64,000 nucleotides of DNA. Origin: Histomonas meleagridis. Taxonomy: Eukaryota > Parabasalia > Tritrichomonadida > Dientamoebidae. Positions 24,496-32,965 of the stretch are shown piece after piece. The stretch covers positions 1-64,000 of the forward strand of contig WSYJ01000173.1 in the NCBI GenBank assembly GCA_020186115.1. Reading direction: 5' to 3'. The notes under the pieces are model-generated. The model did no database searches. It saw only the letters and a program-made list of their open reading frames with translations, and was not told where the DNA came from. The position numbers and the translations under genes are program-made. Each line of letters starts with the position of its first letter. Within the stretch, counting starts at the first letter, position 1.

Positions 24496-25320
24496 TCAGT
24501 ATTGATTTAGGCATTCACCATTATGTTGTATGCATACAATACATATGTAATAATCTGAATCATACAAATTAATGATAGTTTCTTGTGGAATTCGGTTCCA
24601 TTCTCCTTTCATTGCTAAGTATAATTCATCTTTGTTTCGGAAAATTCTACCTCGATATTTTTCTTTGATTATTACCCATAATTGCTCTATGGGTGATAAA
24701 TCTGGCGAAAAACACTTAACTTCCTTCTTCCATTCAAAATTTGTTCAATAATTTCATGACATGGCTGATGAGGACCTGCTCCATCCTATCGCCAAATAAA
24801 ATTGGGAATACTTTGTCCAATCAAATATAAAATAATATTTTCTGCGAGCATTGAGGCATCTGTCAAAGCGATCATTCGTGGTGAACACTTAAGGTCAAGA
24901 GTTTTAAACCCATTTGGCCCAATTCCTCCCCAAACCATCGGAGAAATTGGATGCTGTTCATTGAAAGCGAACGAACCTTCTGGATAACAATATCTTTTTC
25001 TCCAAATTCCTCTCTTTTTCATGTTTTGTGGAACCATACTTTCATCAGTAGAAATAAGAGATGGCATTGAAGGATAAGATAATATATAATTACTATAATC
25101 TAGTTGCTTTGTGTTTTTCATCCAATGGTAGCATATCTTTTACTTTATGATTTTGTCCACTGTTCGTTGCAATTGTATGAATTGTTTCATGACTAGAATG
25201 ATAATTCTCTGCTTGATCTCTTAGAATTAAAAATGGTGAGTTCTGTACTTCTCAAATCACCCTATTTTGTAGTTCTTCAGTTTGTTTAATCTTTGGTCCC
25301 CTTTTGGCAAAACAATTCAT
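24496..25320 (-). pseudogene. Tc1/mariner-type transposase relic
   Basis: Read on the minus strand from an ATG at 25318-25320 (MNCFAKRGPKIKQTEELQ, a helix-turn-helix-like start) to a TGA at 24496-24498. The DDE signature is recognisable: STDESMV (first Asp), then WGGIGPNGF, then a DGAGPH segment (second Asp), then SPDLSPIEQLWVIIKEK (third acidic position and the typical downstream helix). An early stop near 25250, a frameshift near 25115-25125, a TAG at 24786-24788 in place of the Gln before DGAGPH, and another frameshift near 24735 inactivate it. No clear terminal repeats were found. Confidence 0.75.
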
Positions 25321-25534
25321 GAGTATTTTCACAATTTTTGTAAAAACTAAATATAGTAGAATTCGGTCGACCTACCGAAGAAGATATTACTCCAAATAAT
25401 AAATTTTGGTTTCTCATTGATATTATATTTATTTATTCTTCTTTGCTTAACTCTTTTTGTTTCATTTTATTGTTATAATAAACGTCCTCAGAATTGAGAG
25501 TAGTCTGTTCGTGCGAACATTCAAACTGCGAGAC

Positions 25535-25610
25535 ATTCAAATATGGCAACAGACTTAGTGAAATATATTTCAATATCTATTCAAATATGGCAACAAACTT
25601 AGTCAAATAT
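25535..25610 (+). repeat. 32-bp direct repeat, two copies
   Basis: Copies at 25535-25566 and 25579-25610 share the core ATTCAAATATGGCAACA and differ at two positions. A partial third copy (CAACAAACTTAGTCAA, 16 bp identical) lies at 24370-24385, on the other side of the Tc1-like relic. Confidence 0.6.
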
Positions 25611-25890
25611 CTGACAAATGGAAAACCTTATTTTATTACAAATTCTAAAGAAATAATATTTCTACCCATGAGGTGGTATAAAAAGGGCTTACAAAAATCA
25701 AACGAAACATGTTATAAAACTTTTTTAAAAAATGTGTTGCCATTTTTTAAAATTTCAGGAAAGAATTTAGAGTCACAGCAAAAACCCCGTTGACTGTGAC
25801 ACATTACCATTGACAAAGTTTTGAAAAAGTTAAAAATTGATATTGATGCATTCAAAATTTGTGATACGATCAAAATCTTCTGACGTTTTT

Positions 25891-25901
25891 TCACTTCATT
25901 A
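25891..25901 (+). promoter_or_regulatory. Inr-like initiator of the transposase gene
   Basis: TCACTTCATTA, a close match to the trichomonad initiator (TCA with pyrimidine/T-rich continuation), ends 9 bp before the ATG at 25911. A host-type core promoter inside the element would let it use the host transcription machinery. Confidence 0.5.
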
Positions 25902-25910
25902 AATGTTCGG

Positions 25911-27293
25911 ATGCTGGAGAAACCCGAAGAATACTTTCAGGTTCCACACAGCAGAGGCATTTATGAGAAGCCGTGTACTCTTGATCAATTAGACCTTGGG
26001 GCAGTGGGTCCGGACAAAGCAAAGATTGCATATGAAATATTACAATGGAACTCTAATGCATCCTCAAAGCGTGAGCAAATATATAACCTCTATTATTATG
26101 GAAATAAAAGAGAACTCAAACTTTCGATGTCAGACATTGGGAAGATTTTTGGTGTATCTAAACAAAGGATTTCCAATGTAATAAGTTCTTATTGCAAGTG
26201 GAATGGAGAACCTGGAATTATTGGGCGTCCATCTTCACTTAATGATCAACAAATGGGAAGATTAAGTAGTTACATTTCTTCACAATATAACCAGAAGACC
26301 CCATGCACAATACAAAGAATAGTTAATTTCGTTTTTAATGCTTTCGAAATGATTCTAACTCCAGAATCTGTAAGGCATATGATATCTAACTCGCAGTTAT
26401 TCAGGTTAGTCAAGGGGACAAGAATGGAAGCAGATCGTGTCCACTGCGATGAAGGCCAAATAGATGAATGGTTCAAGCAATTTCATGAAACATTTGAATT
26501 TCCAATACCAGCATCATTTGTTGCAAATGTTGATGAAGTAGGATTTGGTGGACGCGAACTTGATCGCGCTGTTTCTTGTGTTGTACCGATGGAATATGTT
26601 GGAAATGAAATTCCAATTGGGCAAGATGTTAATGTGGATCACCACACAATGATTGCTGCAATAGTTGCAGATAGTTCAGTTATCAAACCACTAATTGTTA
26701 TTCGAAGAGAAACAGTTGATTATGAATTATATCAGCTGGGATACACAACAGATAAAATAACATATCCCAAAAGCGATACTGGGTATATCAATGCAAGGAT
26801 ATTTAAGGAATGGTCGGATGATTGTTACTTGACAGATTTGCAAATAAGACGACAAATAACTGGATATGATGGTCCAGCAATTCTAATCCTTGATGGGTGT
26901 TCGTGCCATGGAGCCGATGGTATTGATGACTATTTATCCGAGAACAATGTATATCTTAGATATATTCTTTCGCATTCGAGCACTCAATTGCAATTTCTTG
27001 ACATCTGTGTTTTTGCGAATCAAAAAGGAAAAATGGCCAACATATATCTTGATTCAACACTTTCTTATCAAACAAAAAAAGTTATAAGGATTCATGATTC
27101 ATATATAATGTCTACTGTTACAAGATGCGTTGTCAATGCCTTTTGGAGAGGAGGACTTCTAACAGAATATTCTCGAAATGACAATATCCTCTACATCAAG
27201 GTTGATGAGAGGTATGCTGATCGAGTACGGCACTTCAGAAATTCACCGAATTTTTTAGTCTATTCAAAAAATAGAAAGAGAACAAAGTTATGA
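25911..27293 (+). CDS. DDE superfamily (pogo/CENP-B-like) transposase
   Basis: An intact 460-residue frame. The N-terminal half contains a helix-turn-helix-like segment (LSMSDIGKIFGVSKQRISNVI, about 71-91) and a second helical region (about 105-165) suited to binding the element ends. The catalytic core shows Asp208 in ANVDEVG, Asp328 in LILDGCSCHG and Asp364 in LQFLDICVF. This is the D-D-D arrangement of DDE_1 transposases that cut and paste DNA. The glycine-rich loop after the second Asp and the H/S-rich block before the third (LSHSSTQLQ) are typical. No stop or frameshift is seen, so this copy may still make protein. It lies between inverted repeats at 25782 and 27382. Confidence 0.88.
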   Translation: MLEKPEEYFQVPHSRGIYEKPCTLDQLDLGAVGPDKAKIAYEILQWNSNASSKREQIYNLYYYGNKRELKLSMSDIGKIFGVSKQRISNVISSYCKWNGEPGIIGRPSSLNDQQMGRLSSYISSQYNQKTPCTIQRIVNFVFNAFEMILTPESVRHMISNSQLFRLVKGTRMEADRVHCDEGQIDEWFKQFHETFEFPIPASFVANVDEVGFGGRELDRAVSCVVPMEYVGNEIPIGQDVNVDHHTMIAAIVADSSVIKPLIVIRRETVDYELYQLGYTTDKITYPKSDTGYINARIFKEWSDDCYLTDLQIRRQITGYDGPAILILDGCSCHGADGIDDYLSENNVYLRYILSHSSTQLQFLDICVFANQKGKMANIYLDSTLSYQTKKVIRIHDSYIMSTVTRCVVNAFWRGGLLTEYSRNDNILYIKVDERYADRVRHFRNSPNFLVYSKNRKRTKL

Positions 27294-27608
27294 ATAAAAT
27301 ATTATTTTTTTTTATAAAATCTCGACAAAAAATTGTTTAAAATTTTTCGATATTCAAAAGATAACATGGGTCAACGGGGTTTCTACCGAGTCAACCCCCT
27401 TATTGCTGCCACTCTAGATTCATCAAAGAAAAACGAAAAAATAAATTTAAATGATCCATTAGTTTCTGTCATTTTGATTGCTAGTTACCATTATAACAAA
27501 GTTATTTTCTGACGTTACTTTTAATTCACTTAATTCTTAATCGAATCCCTTCCATCTGATCAACAAAAATCACCAACAAAACACATAAACAAGTCAACAC
27601 ATTACATA

Positions 27609-27617
27609 TTTCTTTAA
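27609..27617 (+). repeat. target-site duplication, left copy (MULE)
   Basis: TTTCTTTAA immediately before the first base of the left 340-bp inverted repeat; the identical 9 bp follow the right repeat at 29037-29045. A 9-bp duplication is the usual length for Mutator-like elements. Confidence 0.9.
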
Positions 27618-27957
27618 GGGTTAATTCAGATGTCCCCAGGGAACAGTCACCGGGGACATGTCCCCGGGTGTTCAATTTTTTAACAGTCATTGTGAAAATT
27701 TATGGATTTCAGCAGTGGATTTTTTTTTGATGTTGGAGAAAACCGAATAAATTGAGTTTATCGGTAATACAAAAAGTTAAAAAGACGATTAAATTGCTTT
27801 TAAAAAAAACACACTGATACCCTACCCATGAGGTTGAACAAAAGATACTTCCAATGTTTTATTTATTAAAAAATCGTCTAAAAATGTTTATTAGCACCAC
27901 CCAATGGTCACTGCCTCTAATTGTGAATGTGTTTGATTCTGTGAATGTGAGCGTTGG
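27618..27957 (+). repeat. left 340-bp terminal inverted repeat of MULE
   Basis: Inverse of 28697-29036. Near its outer end it contains the 18-bp perfect palindrome CCGGGGACATGTCCCCGG (27650-27667) and an additional ATGTCCCC copy at 27629-27636, candidate transposase-binding sites. The GC-rich end is very unlike the surrounding AT-rich DNA. Confidence 0.92.
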
Positions 27958-28028
27958 CATCAGGAGTCATCCTTCAATTGTCGTTCCTTTGGATGTTTAC
28001 AAATCTCCAAATGTCTCGCTTTGATATG

Positions 28029-28334
28029 TTACCAACGTCTAATAGATGATGTTGGTACTTTAGAAAAGGCACTGTTGGCGATGTTTCGTCCCAAAAATAA
28101 TGCATTACTTGGAATTGTGATGTTTTTCAATGATGAACATGAATAAAATGCACAATCCTCATATATTTTCACTTTTTCTCCAAAAGAAAATGTCTCCAAT
28201 GCCAACATGATTCAAATGCATAATTCCCAATCGATGTGACCGCACTCGAAATTGTGATATTTTTCAACGAAGTACGTGAAGCATATACGTGTTCCCCAAT
28301 TGCTTCAACGCTTTCTTCAACGTGATTCATTCTG
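28029..28334 (-). pseudogene. captured BspA-type leucine-rich-repeat fragment
   Basis: The minus strand reads two to three consecutive BspA (TpLRR) repeats. The first frame gives SLKNITISSAVTSIGNYAF followed by ESC. After a frameshift near 28198 it continues LETFSFGEKVKIYEDCAF, then YSCSSLKNITIPSNALFLG, and ends at a TAA at 28029-28031. The repeat signature (IG.YAF..C..L..I.IP) is the same as in the BspA-like genes at 33100-34400 and 34927-37725. There is no start codon and no signal peptide or membrane segment, so it is a fragment. It lies entirely between the inverted repeats of the MULE. Confidence 0.85.
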
Positions 28335-28554
28335 AAACGAAAAAGTCATTTTTTGACAAATGTTTTGGGAAAAAATTTGATGCAAAATTATTATACGATC
28401 AATAACTGTTGATACAATGAAAATTTCTATATATCCAAATCACATATGAATGTAATAACATTGAATTCAAAAACGACGACATAGAATTGAAACACACAAT
28501 ATACATTCATGGCATGAGTTTAATCGTCTTCACCGCTGGCTTTTTCAATTTTTA

Positions 28555-28737
28555 ATGGACTTCGAAAACCTTTCTCCTTTTTCATTTACATGTGGATCGG
28601 AGCTTTGCAATTACCTCAAAGAGTTAGCAACCAGAAATGGATATAGTATTTATTTAAAAGATTCGAAAAATTCAAACAGATTAAGATTTTTATGTTCCAA
28701 CGCTCACATTCACAGAATCAAACACATTCACAATTAG
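28555..28737 (+). pseudogene. short FAR1/WRKY-GCM1-like zinc-finger frame in MULE
   Basis: A 60-codon frame. Residues 8-49 (FTCGSELCNYLKELATRN followed by GYSIYLKDSK and LRFLCS) have the layout of the N-terminal DNA-binding domain of FAR1/MULE transposases, where an A/YLKELA-type helix is followed by GY-S-I and a strand ending in a Cys. The last 14 codons lie inside the right inverted repeat and the frame stops there. I take it as the remaining 5' end of a MULE transposase gene whose catalytic part has been lost. The similarity is by eye and short, so it is tentative. Confidence 0.4.
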
Positions 28738-29036
28738 AGGCAGTGACCATTGGGTGGTGCTAATAAACATTTTTAGACGATTTTTTAATAAATAAAACAT
28801 TGGAAGTATCTTTTGTTCAACCTCATGGGTAGGGTATCAGTGTGTTTTTTTTAAAAGCAATTTAATCGTCTTTTTAACTTTTTGTATTACCGATAAACTC
28901 AATTTATTCGGTTTTCTCCAACATCAAAAAAAAATCCACTGCTGAAATCCATAAATTTTCACAATGACTGTTAAAAAATTGAACACCCGGGGACATGTCC
29001 CCGGTGACTGTTCCCTGGGGACATCTGAATTAACCC
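28697..29036 (-). repeat. right 340-bp terminal inverted repeat of MULE
   Basis: Inverse of 27618-27957, with the mirrored 18-bp palindrome at 28987-29004. Followed directly by the second TTTCTTTAA at 29037-29045. Confidence 0.92.
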
Positions 29037-29045
29037 TTTCTTTAA
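29037..29045 (+). repeat. target-site duplication, right copy (MULE)
   Basis: TTTCTTTAA, identical to 27609-27617. It lies about 60 bp beyond the 3' end of the LRR gene at 29107-31806, so the insertion sits in its downstream flank and not in its coding sequence. Confidence 0.9.
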
Positions 29046-29106
29046 TTTTTTTGAATTAATAAAGTAATTAAAGTTTTGTTTTACAATCTGTTTAAGGGCT
29101 TTAACT

Positions 29107-31806
29107 CTATTCAGATTCACTTGTCTCAGACTCTGTTTCATCCGAACTTTGCTCTGTTTCCTGATCGCTTGTGTCTGCTTCGCTATCTTCTGAATATTGT
29201 TCATGTTCACTTGACTCTTTATCACTTACTTCAGTATCACTTTCACTATCATTTTCAGTGCTTTCATCAGTATCCTCATTGTTGGACTCAGTTTCGTTTT
29301 GGTCATTTGATTCTGCTTCACCTGAATCAGTTTCATTTTCTTCTGTATTTTCTTCATCTAATTCTGTTTCTGTTTCTGTTTCTTCATCACTTGTTTCTGA
29401 TTCCTTTTCTTTATTCTTTTTAACATTTTTATTTTTCTTATTGTCATCATCCGATAACTTTGTATGTTTTAATTCTGGGTCATAATTTTCTTCCAATTTT
29501 TTATCATTTTTCTTTGTTCTATTTTTACTTTTAATATTATCAACAGATTGGAAATTAAATCGATTTGATTCTATGCTATTTAATGAATTCATTGTTACTT
29601 TATTAAAATCACTTCCTCTATTGGTAATATCTGAAAATGTTTGTGTTGGAAGAGGAATACCGTATAACTTTGATAAATCATTTAAATCATTTACGTTCAT
29701 ATTTCCCATTAATTTCTTGTTTTGTTCGACAGCCAATTCAATGATTTCATCAATTATTGGATTCTGTTGTAATGATAAACTTGATTGAATACCAAATTTA
29801 TTTCTATTTCTAAATAAGTTTTGATTAACTTTATCTTGTAATTGAGCAATTTTATTTAATATATCACTTTTTTCATTTAATGTCTTATTTAAAACGATAT
29901 TTTCTAAATCAATTTTAGGAACTTTAGCTTCTAATAATGATTTACTTTGAGCACAAGCTTCTAGATAATCATAAATTGTTTCGATATTTGTTACACCACT
30001 TCCATCGATTTCTAATGATTGAATATTATTATTTGCTCTTATTAAATTTGAAGCAGTTTTTACTCCAATTTCACCAATTTTGTTATGACTAAAATTAATA
30101 TTTTTTATTATTTTATTATCAAACAAACCACATAATATTGGTATTGCTTGATTCATTAAATATGTTTTACTATTACCTTTAATTGTTAATACTTCAAGTG
30201 TTTTAGATGTTAATAAAGCAAGAATTGTCTCAATAATATTTGGATTCTTATGACCAAAAGTTCCTGAAATTGATAATTTCTTTAATTGATGCATAACATG
30301 AACATTTACAATAAATTCATTTAATTCTTTATCAGTAATTCCATTATTATCAATATGAATTTCGACTATTTTATTCGAAAGTCCTTTAGATAAGAATTCA
30401 GTTAATGTTTTAATTTTACTTCCATGAAGTTTTAATCGATTTAAACCTAATGAAAGTTGTTGAATTTTTGTATTTTCTTGTAATGCTTTTAATACACTTC
30501 TAAAAGCTTTATTTGATATTGAACAACCAGAAATATCAAATTCTTTTAATGTTGAAGTTCTTAAAAGAAATCTTGAAATATCATATAATGAATCATCTGT
30601 TAACTTACTGTCTACAATACGTACAACAGTTAATGGTTGATTACATCCATCAATTAAATCAGTAATAAGTGGCGGCTTAGATAAAGGTCCAAGTGATAAA
30701 TGTTGCAAATAGAATTTCTTATTACTTTTTAATGTTTTAATCCATTTCCTTATATTTTGACAATTATTTTTTGATATTTTATTACCAACTAAACTTAATT
30801 CTTTAATTTCATGAAGATTTTTATTATTTGTTAAACTTTGGAAAAGATTTGTTATTGCTAACTCATTCATTTGTACATTGTTTAATCTTAATCCATATAA
30901 AGTTGATTTATATTTAATTAATGAAGTAGTAAAATCATTAATATCTTCAATTACATTGTCACTAAGATCCCAAAACAAAATTGAGTTTTTCTTCGAATGT
31001 TTAATTGCATTTGATAATTTGTTACACCCATTTGTTGCGCCAACATCAACAAGACTTATGATTTTAATGTTTTCATTTGAGATAACTAATGACGAAATAG
31101 CAGAGATAATGTTTTTACTGGAAATATGGTTCAATGAAAATGATTGAATATATGGAAAATATTTTAGAGATGATGCAACTGGTTGAAAATCAGCTGCACT
31201 ACCAAGATTTGAATCAACAATATGTGTCGGAAGTTGTTTGGAATCGAAAAAAGGATTATGGGCTTGAAGTAAATTATGGATGTATTTCACAATTGGATGA
31301 TTATATCTGACTTTATAAAATGAACAATATGCATTATAAGTAAATTGAAAACGTTGAGAAAATGACATTAATGGTTCAAGGCGTCCTATTTTGCCTTTTT
31401 TACGAGTAACAACTTTCCACCGATGACGATCAGGAAGTAATGACGAAGCAACTGCATAATTTTTTGAAAGATTCCGTGCAAACATAACACAATCTTTTGA
31501 TTTTATATGCAATTTCCCGCAGGATTGTGATTCAATCATTATTGTTTCCGAATCAATGATTTCAACAAAAGATATTGAAAAGAAATGAATAGAATATAGA
31601 ACTTCTAGCACCCTATCCTTTTGGTTTTGTATAATAATTACAACAAAATGTTCTGTAAGAAGGATAATTGCGTTATCATCTTTAAGTTTATCGTTTTGAA
31701 TAGATCCATGAAATGACATATGAATTTTCCTTTGATACCTTGGTGCTAACTTCAACACCTGATCTTTTTCTACCCTTGACAAACCACTGTTTGATTCTTT
31801 CTGCAT
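29107..31806 (-). CDS. CARMIL-like PH and leucine-rich-repeat protein with acidic tail
   Basis: An 899-residue protein. I start at the ATG at 31804-31806 because the longer frame begins only with GTG. Residues about 20-130 look like the PH-like fold at the N-terminus of CARMIL proteins. Residues about 190-640 are ribonuclease-inhibitor-type leucine-rich repeats (for example LKEFDISGCSISNKAFRSVL). A helical linker follows (about 640-720). The last 120 residues are almost only Glu, Ser, Asp, Thr and Asn. CARMIL proteins link Arp2/3, myosin I and capping protein at the membrane. The segment LKHTKLSDD near residue 777 faintly resembles the start of the capping-protein-interaction motif but lacks RPK. 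The promoter has GGCGGGA 21-27 bp before the ATG. Confidence 0.75.
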   Translation of the reverse strand: MQKESNSGLSRVEKDQVLKLAPRYQRKIHMSFHGSIQNDKLKDDNAIILLTEHFVVIIIQNQKDRVLEVLYSIHFFSISFVEIIDSETIMIESQSCGKLHIKSKDCVMFARNLSKNYAVASSLLPDRHRWKVVTRKKGKIGRLEPLMSFSQRFQFTYNAYCSFYKVRYNHPIVKYIHNLLQAHNPFFDSKQLPTHIVDSNLGSAADFQPVASSLKYFPYIQSFSLNHISSKNIISAISSLVISNENIKIISLVDVGATNGCNKLSNAIKHSKKNSILFWDLSDNVIEDINDFTTSLIKYKSTLYGLRLNNVQMNELAITNLFQSLTNNKNLHEIKELSLVGNKISKNNCQNIRKWIKTLKSNKKFYLQHLSLGPLSKPPLITDLIDGCNQPLTVVRIVDSKLTDDSLYDISRFLLRTSTLKEFDISGCSISNKAFRSVLKALQENTKIQQLSLGLNRLKLHGSKIKTLTEFLSKGLSNKIVEIHIDNNGITDKELNEFIVNVHVMHQLKKLSISGTFGHKNPNIIETILALLTSKTLEVLTIKGNSKTYLMNQAIPILCGLFDNKIIKNINFSHNKIGEIGVKTASNLIRANNNIQSLEIDGSGVTNIETIYDYLEACAQSKSLLEAKVPKIDLENIVLNKTLNEKSDILNKIAQLQDKVNQNLFRNRNKFGIQSSLSLQQNPIIDEIIELAVEQNKKLMGNMNVNDLNDLSKLYGIPLPTQTFSDITNRGSDFNKVTMNSLNSIESNRFNFQSVDNIKSKNRTKKNDKKLEENYDPELKHTKLSDDDNKKNKNVKKNKEKESETSDEETETETELDEENTEENETDSGEAESNDQNETESNNEDTDESTENDSESDTEVSDKESSEHEQYSEDSEADTSDQETEQSSDETESETSESE

Positions 31807-32261
31807 TTTGATTCTTTTTTCTCCCGCCACAAATTTGAAAGAAATTTTTTTTGGACGATGAAATATAAATATATCAATTTTCTTATCAAAAATCTTTCTG
31901 GAAAAAACTTTTTATACAACTTTTGTAATCCACCATCTTAAATTCATTGTATTTAAAGTTTCATCCTATACTTGGTTCAACATTTTATATTTTTAATCAT
32001 GGCAGAAAAATATCAACGTAGTGAATAAGTCAATTTTTATCTTCATATCTGTTAATTTTACTTTAAAATAGCTTTTATTGGACAACATAATATGTAAAAC
32101 CATGTTGTATACATTTAATTTGATAAACAAGAAAGTTTTGACTATTTCAATTGAAAATATAAACACATGCTACTTACAATTATTTTAAATTATTTTGAAA
32201 AAAACATTATTTTATCATTAAAATCAATTCTTTTTAGATCCTTGTTTACAGTAGTTTATCT
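31807..32261. other. divergent intergenic region
   Basis: About 450 bp between two divergently transcribed genes (the LRR gene on the minus strand and the FOR20-like gene on the plus strand). It must hold both promoters. Apart from the GGCGGGA element near 31827 and the Inr at 32262, it is AT-rich and unremarkable. Confidence 0.5.
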
Positions 32262-32267
32262 TCATTC
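32262..32267 (+). promoter_or_regulatory. Inr-like initiator of the FOR20-like gene
   Basis: TCATTC, 41 bp before the ATG at 32303. A short out-of-frame upstream ATG lies between them at about 32274. Confidence 0.4.
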
Positions 32268-32302
32268 AAAAAACATGTACAATTTTTTTTATTTCAGGTC
32301 AA

Positions 32303-32749
32303 ATGTCTTTAATAAACGTACATTTAATGAATGAATGCAATCTCAAGAAAACATTAATATCAGCACTAAAAAAGAATGGAGATTTAGGAAAAATTGCAGC
32401 TGAAATTAGAACAGAAATTTATAATTTACTTATTAAAGAAAATGTGGATCAACGAAATATCCCACTTTGTCAAGAAAATCTAATTATTAACGAATTAATA
32501 CGTGAATACTTTCATGCAAACGGAATGGTTCACTCCGAATCTGTTTTTTTAAATGAGACAGGTCAGCCAAAAGATCAAATGAACAGAGAATTTCTTGCTC
32601 ACAATCTTGAAATTGTTCCATTAAATGACCAACCCTTACTTAATTTGCTTGTTCGGAAATACAAATCAGTTAAAACTATGTCGTCTCCAAATGAAAAAAA
32701 TGGAATCAGCTTTAATGAAAACGGATTTTTCCAAATAGATTCAAATTAG
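32303..32749 (+). CDS. FOR20/CEP20-like (FOP N-terminal LisH) centrosomal protein
   Basis: A 148-residue protein. Residues about 12-45 (LKKTLISALKKNGDLGKIAAEIRTEIYNLL) and about 56-100 (NLIINELIREYFHANGMVHSESVFLNE) form the paired helices of the FOP N-terminal/LisH dimerisation domain. The same order and spacing occurs in FOR20/CEP20, which acts at centriolar satellites and basal bodies in ciliated organisms. A flagellate with basal bodies is a natural host. The C-terminal 40 residues are polar and unrelated to anything I know. The length is close to that of animal FOR20. The family assignment is from motif recognition. Confidence 0.75.
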   Translation: MSLINVHLMNECNLKKTLISALKKNGDLGKIAAEIRTEIYNLLIKENVDQRNIPLCQENLIINELIREYFHANGMVHSESVFLNETGQPKDQMNREFLAHNLEIVPLNDQPLLNLLVRKYKSVKTMSSPNEKNGISFNENGFFQIDSN

Positions 32750-32965
32750 CAATATTAGCAAAGTCAGTTGAGATAAAACTTAGCATGTTAATATTTTTGT
32801 AAATAAAACATCATTTTTGCTGTATTCATGTCACATGTCGCATAAAAGCTTTTAGTTGAGCTCAACACGCGCGCCCGTTAACTTATGAAATTTGTATCAA
32901 ATCTGACACTTTGGGCTTAAGGAAAAGCAATACTCTAAATTTATTTTTAATGCAATATTGGCGAT

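Larger units (their letters stand above)
25782..27382 (+). mobile_element. pogo-like DNA transposon with intact transposase frame
   Basis: The transposase gene at 25911-27293 is flanked by a perfect 13-bp inverted repeat, AAACCCCGTTGAC (25782-25794, inverted at 27370-27382). The true ends may lie some bases further out, since the outer sequences still resemble each other imperfectly (AGAGTCACAGCAA on the left, GACTCGGTAGA on the inverted right). The left end also contains a GTCACAG...CTGTGAC hairpin. A target duplication could not be fixed. It differs in sequence from the element at 18052-20664, so at least two pogo-type families are present. Confidence 0.7.
27618..29036. mobile_element. Mutator-like (MULE) non-autonomous element carrying host gene fragment
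   Basis: A 1419-bp element with 340-bp terminal inverted repeats, ends GGGTTAATTCAG...CTGAATTAACCC, and a 9-bp target duplication. Reading both repeats base by base I found no mismatch, including in the homopolymer runs, which points to a recent insertion. The interior (27958-28696, 739 bp) does not encode a transposase. It holds a decayed BspA-type LRR segment on the minus strand and a short FAR1-like frame on the plus strand. Long inverted repeats plus a 9-bp duplication and a host gene fragment fit a Pack-MULE. A foldback element is an alternative name for the same structure. Confidence 0.85.

Noticed and set aside
24370-25606. 16-bp direct repeat flanking the Tc1 relic as target duplication
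   Set aside because: Tc1/mariner elements duplicate TA only; the match is near the chance level in AT-rich DNA.
29076-29485. Forward frames rich in Ser/Leu/Phe
   Set aside because: They are the antisense of the acidic tail of the CARMIL-like gene.
32275-32300. Possible tiny intron (GTAC...TTTCAG) before the FOR20-like start
   Set aside because: The 5' site does not fit the expected GTATGT and the length is too short; the ATG at 32303 explains the gene without splicing.
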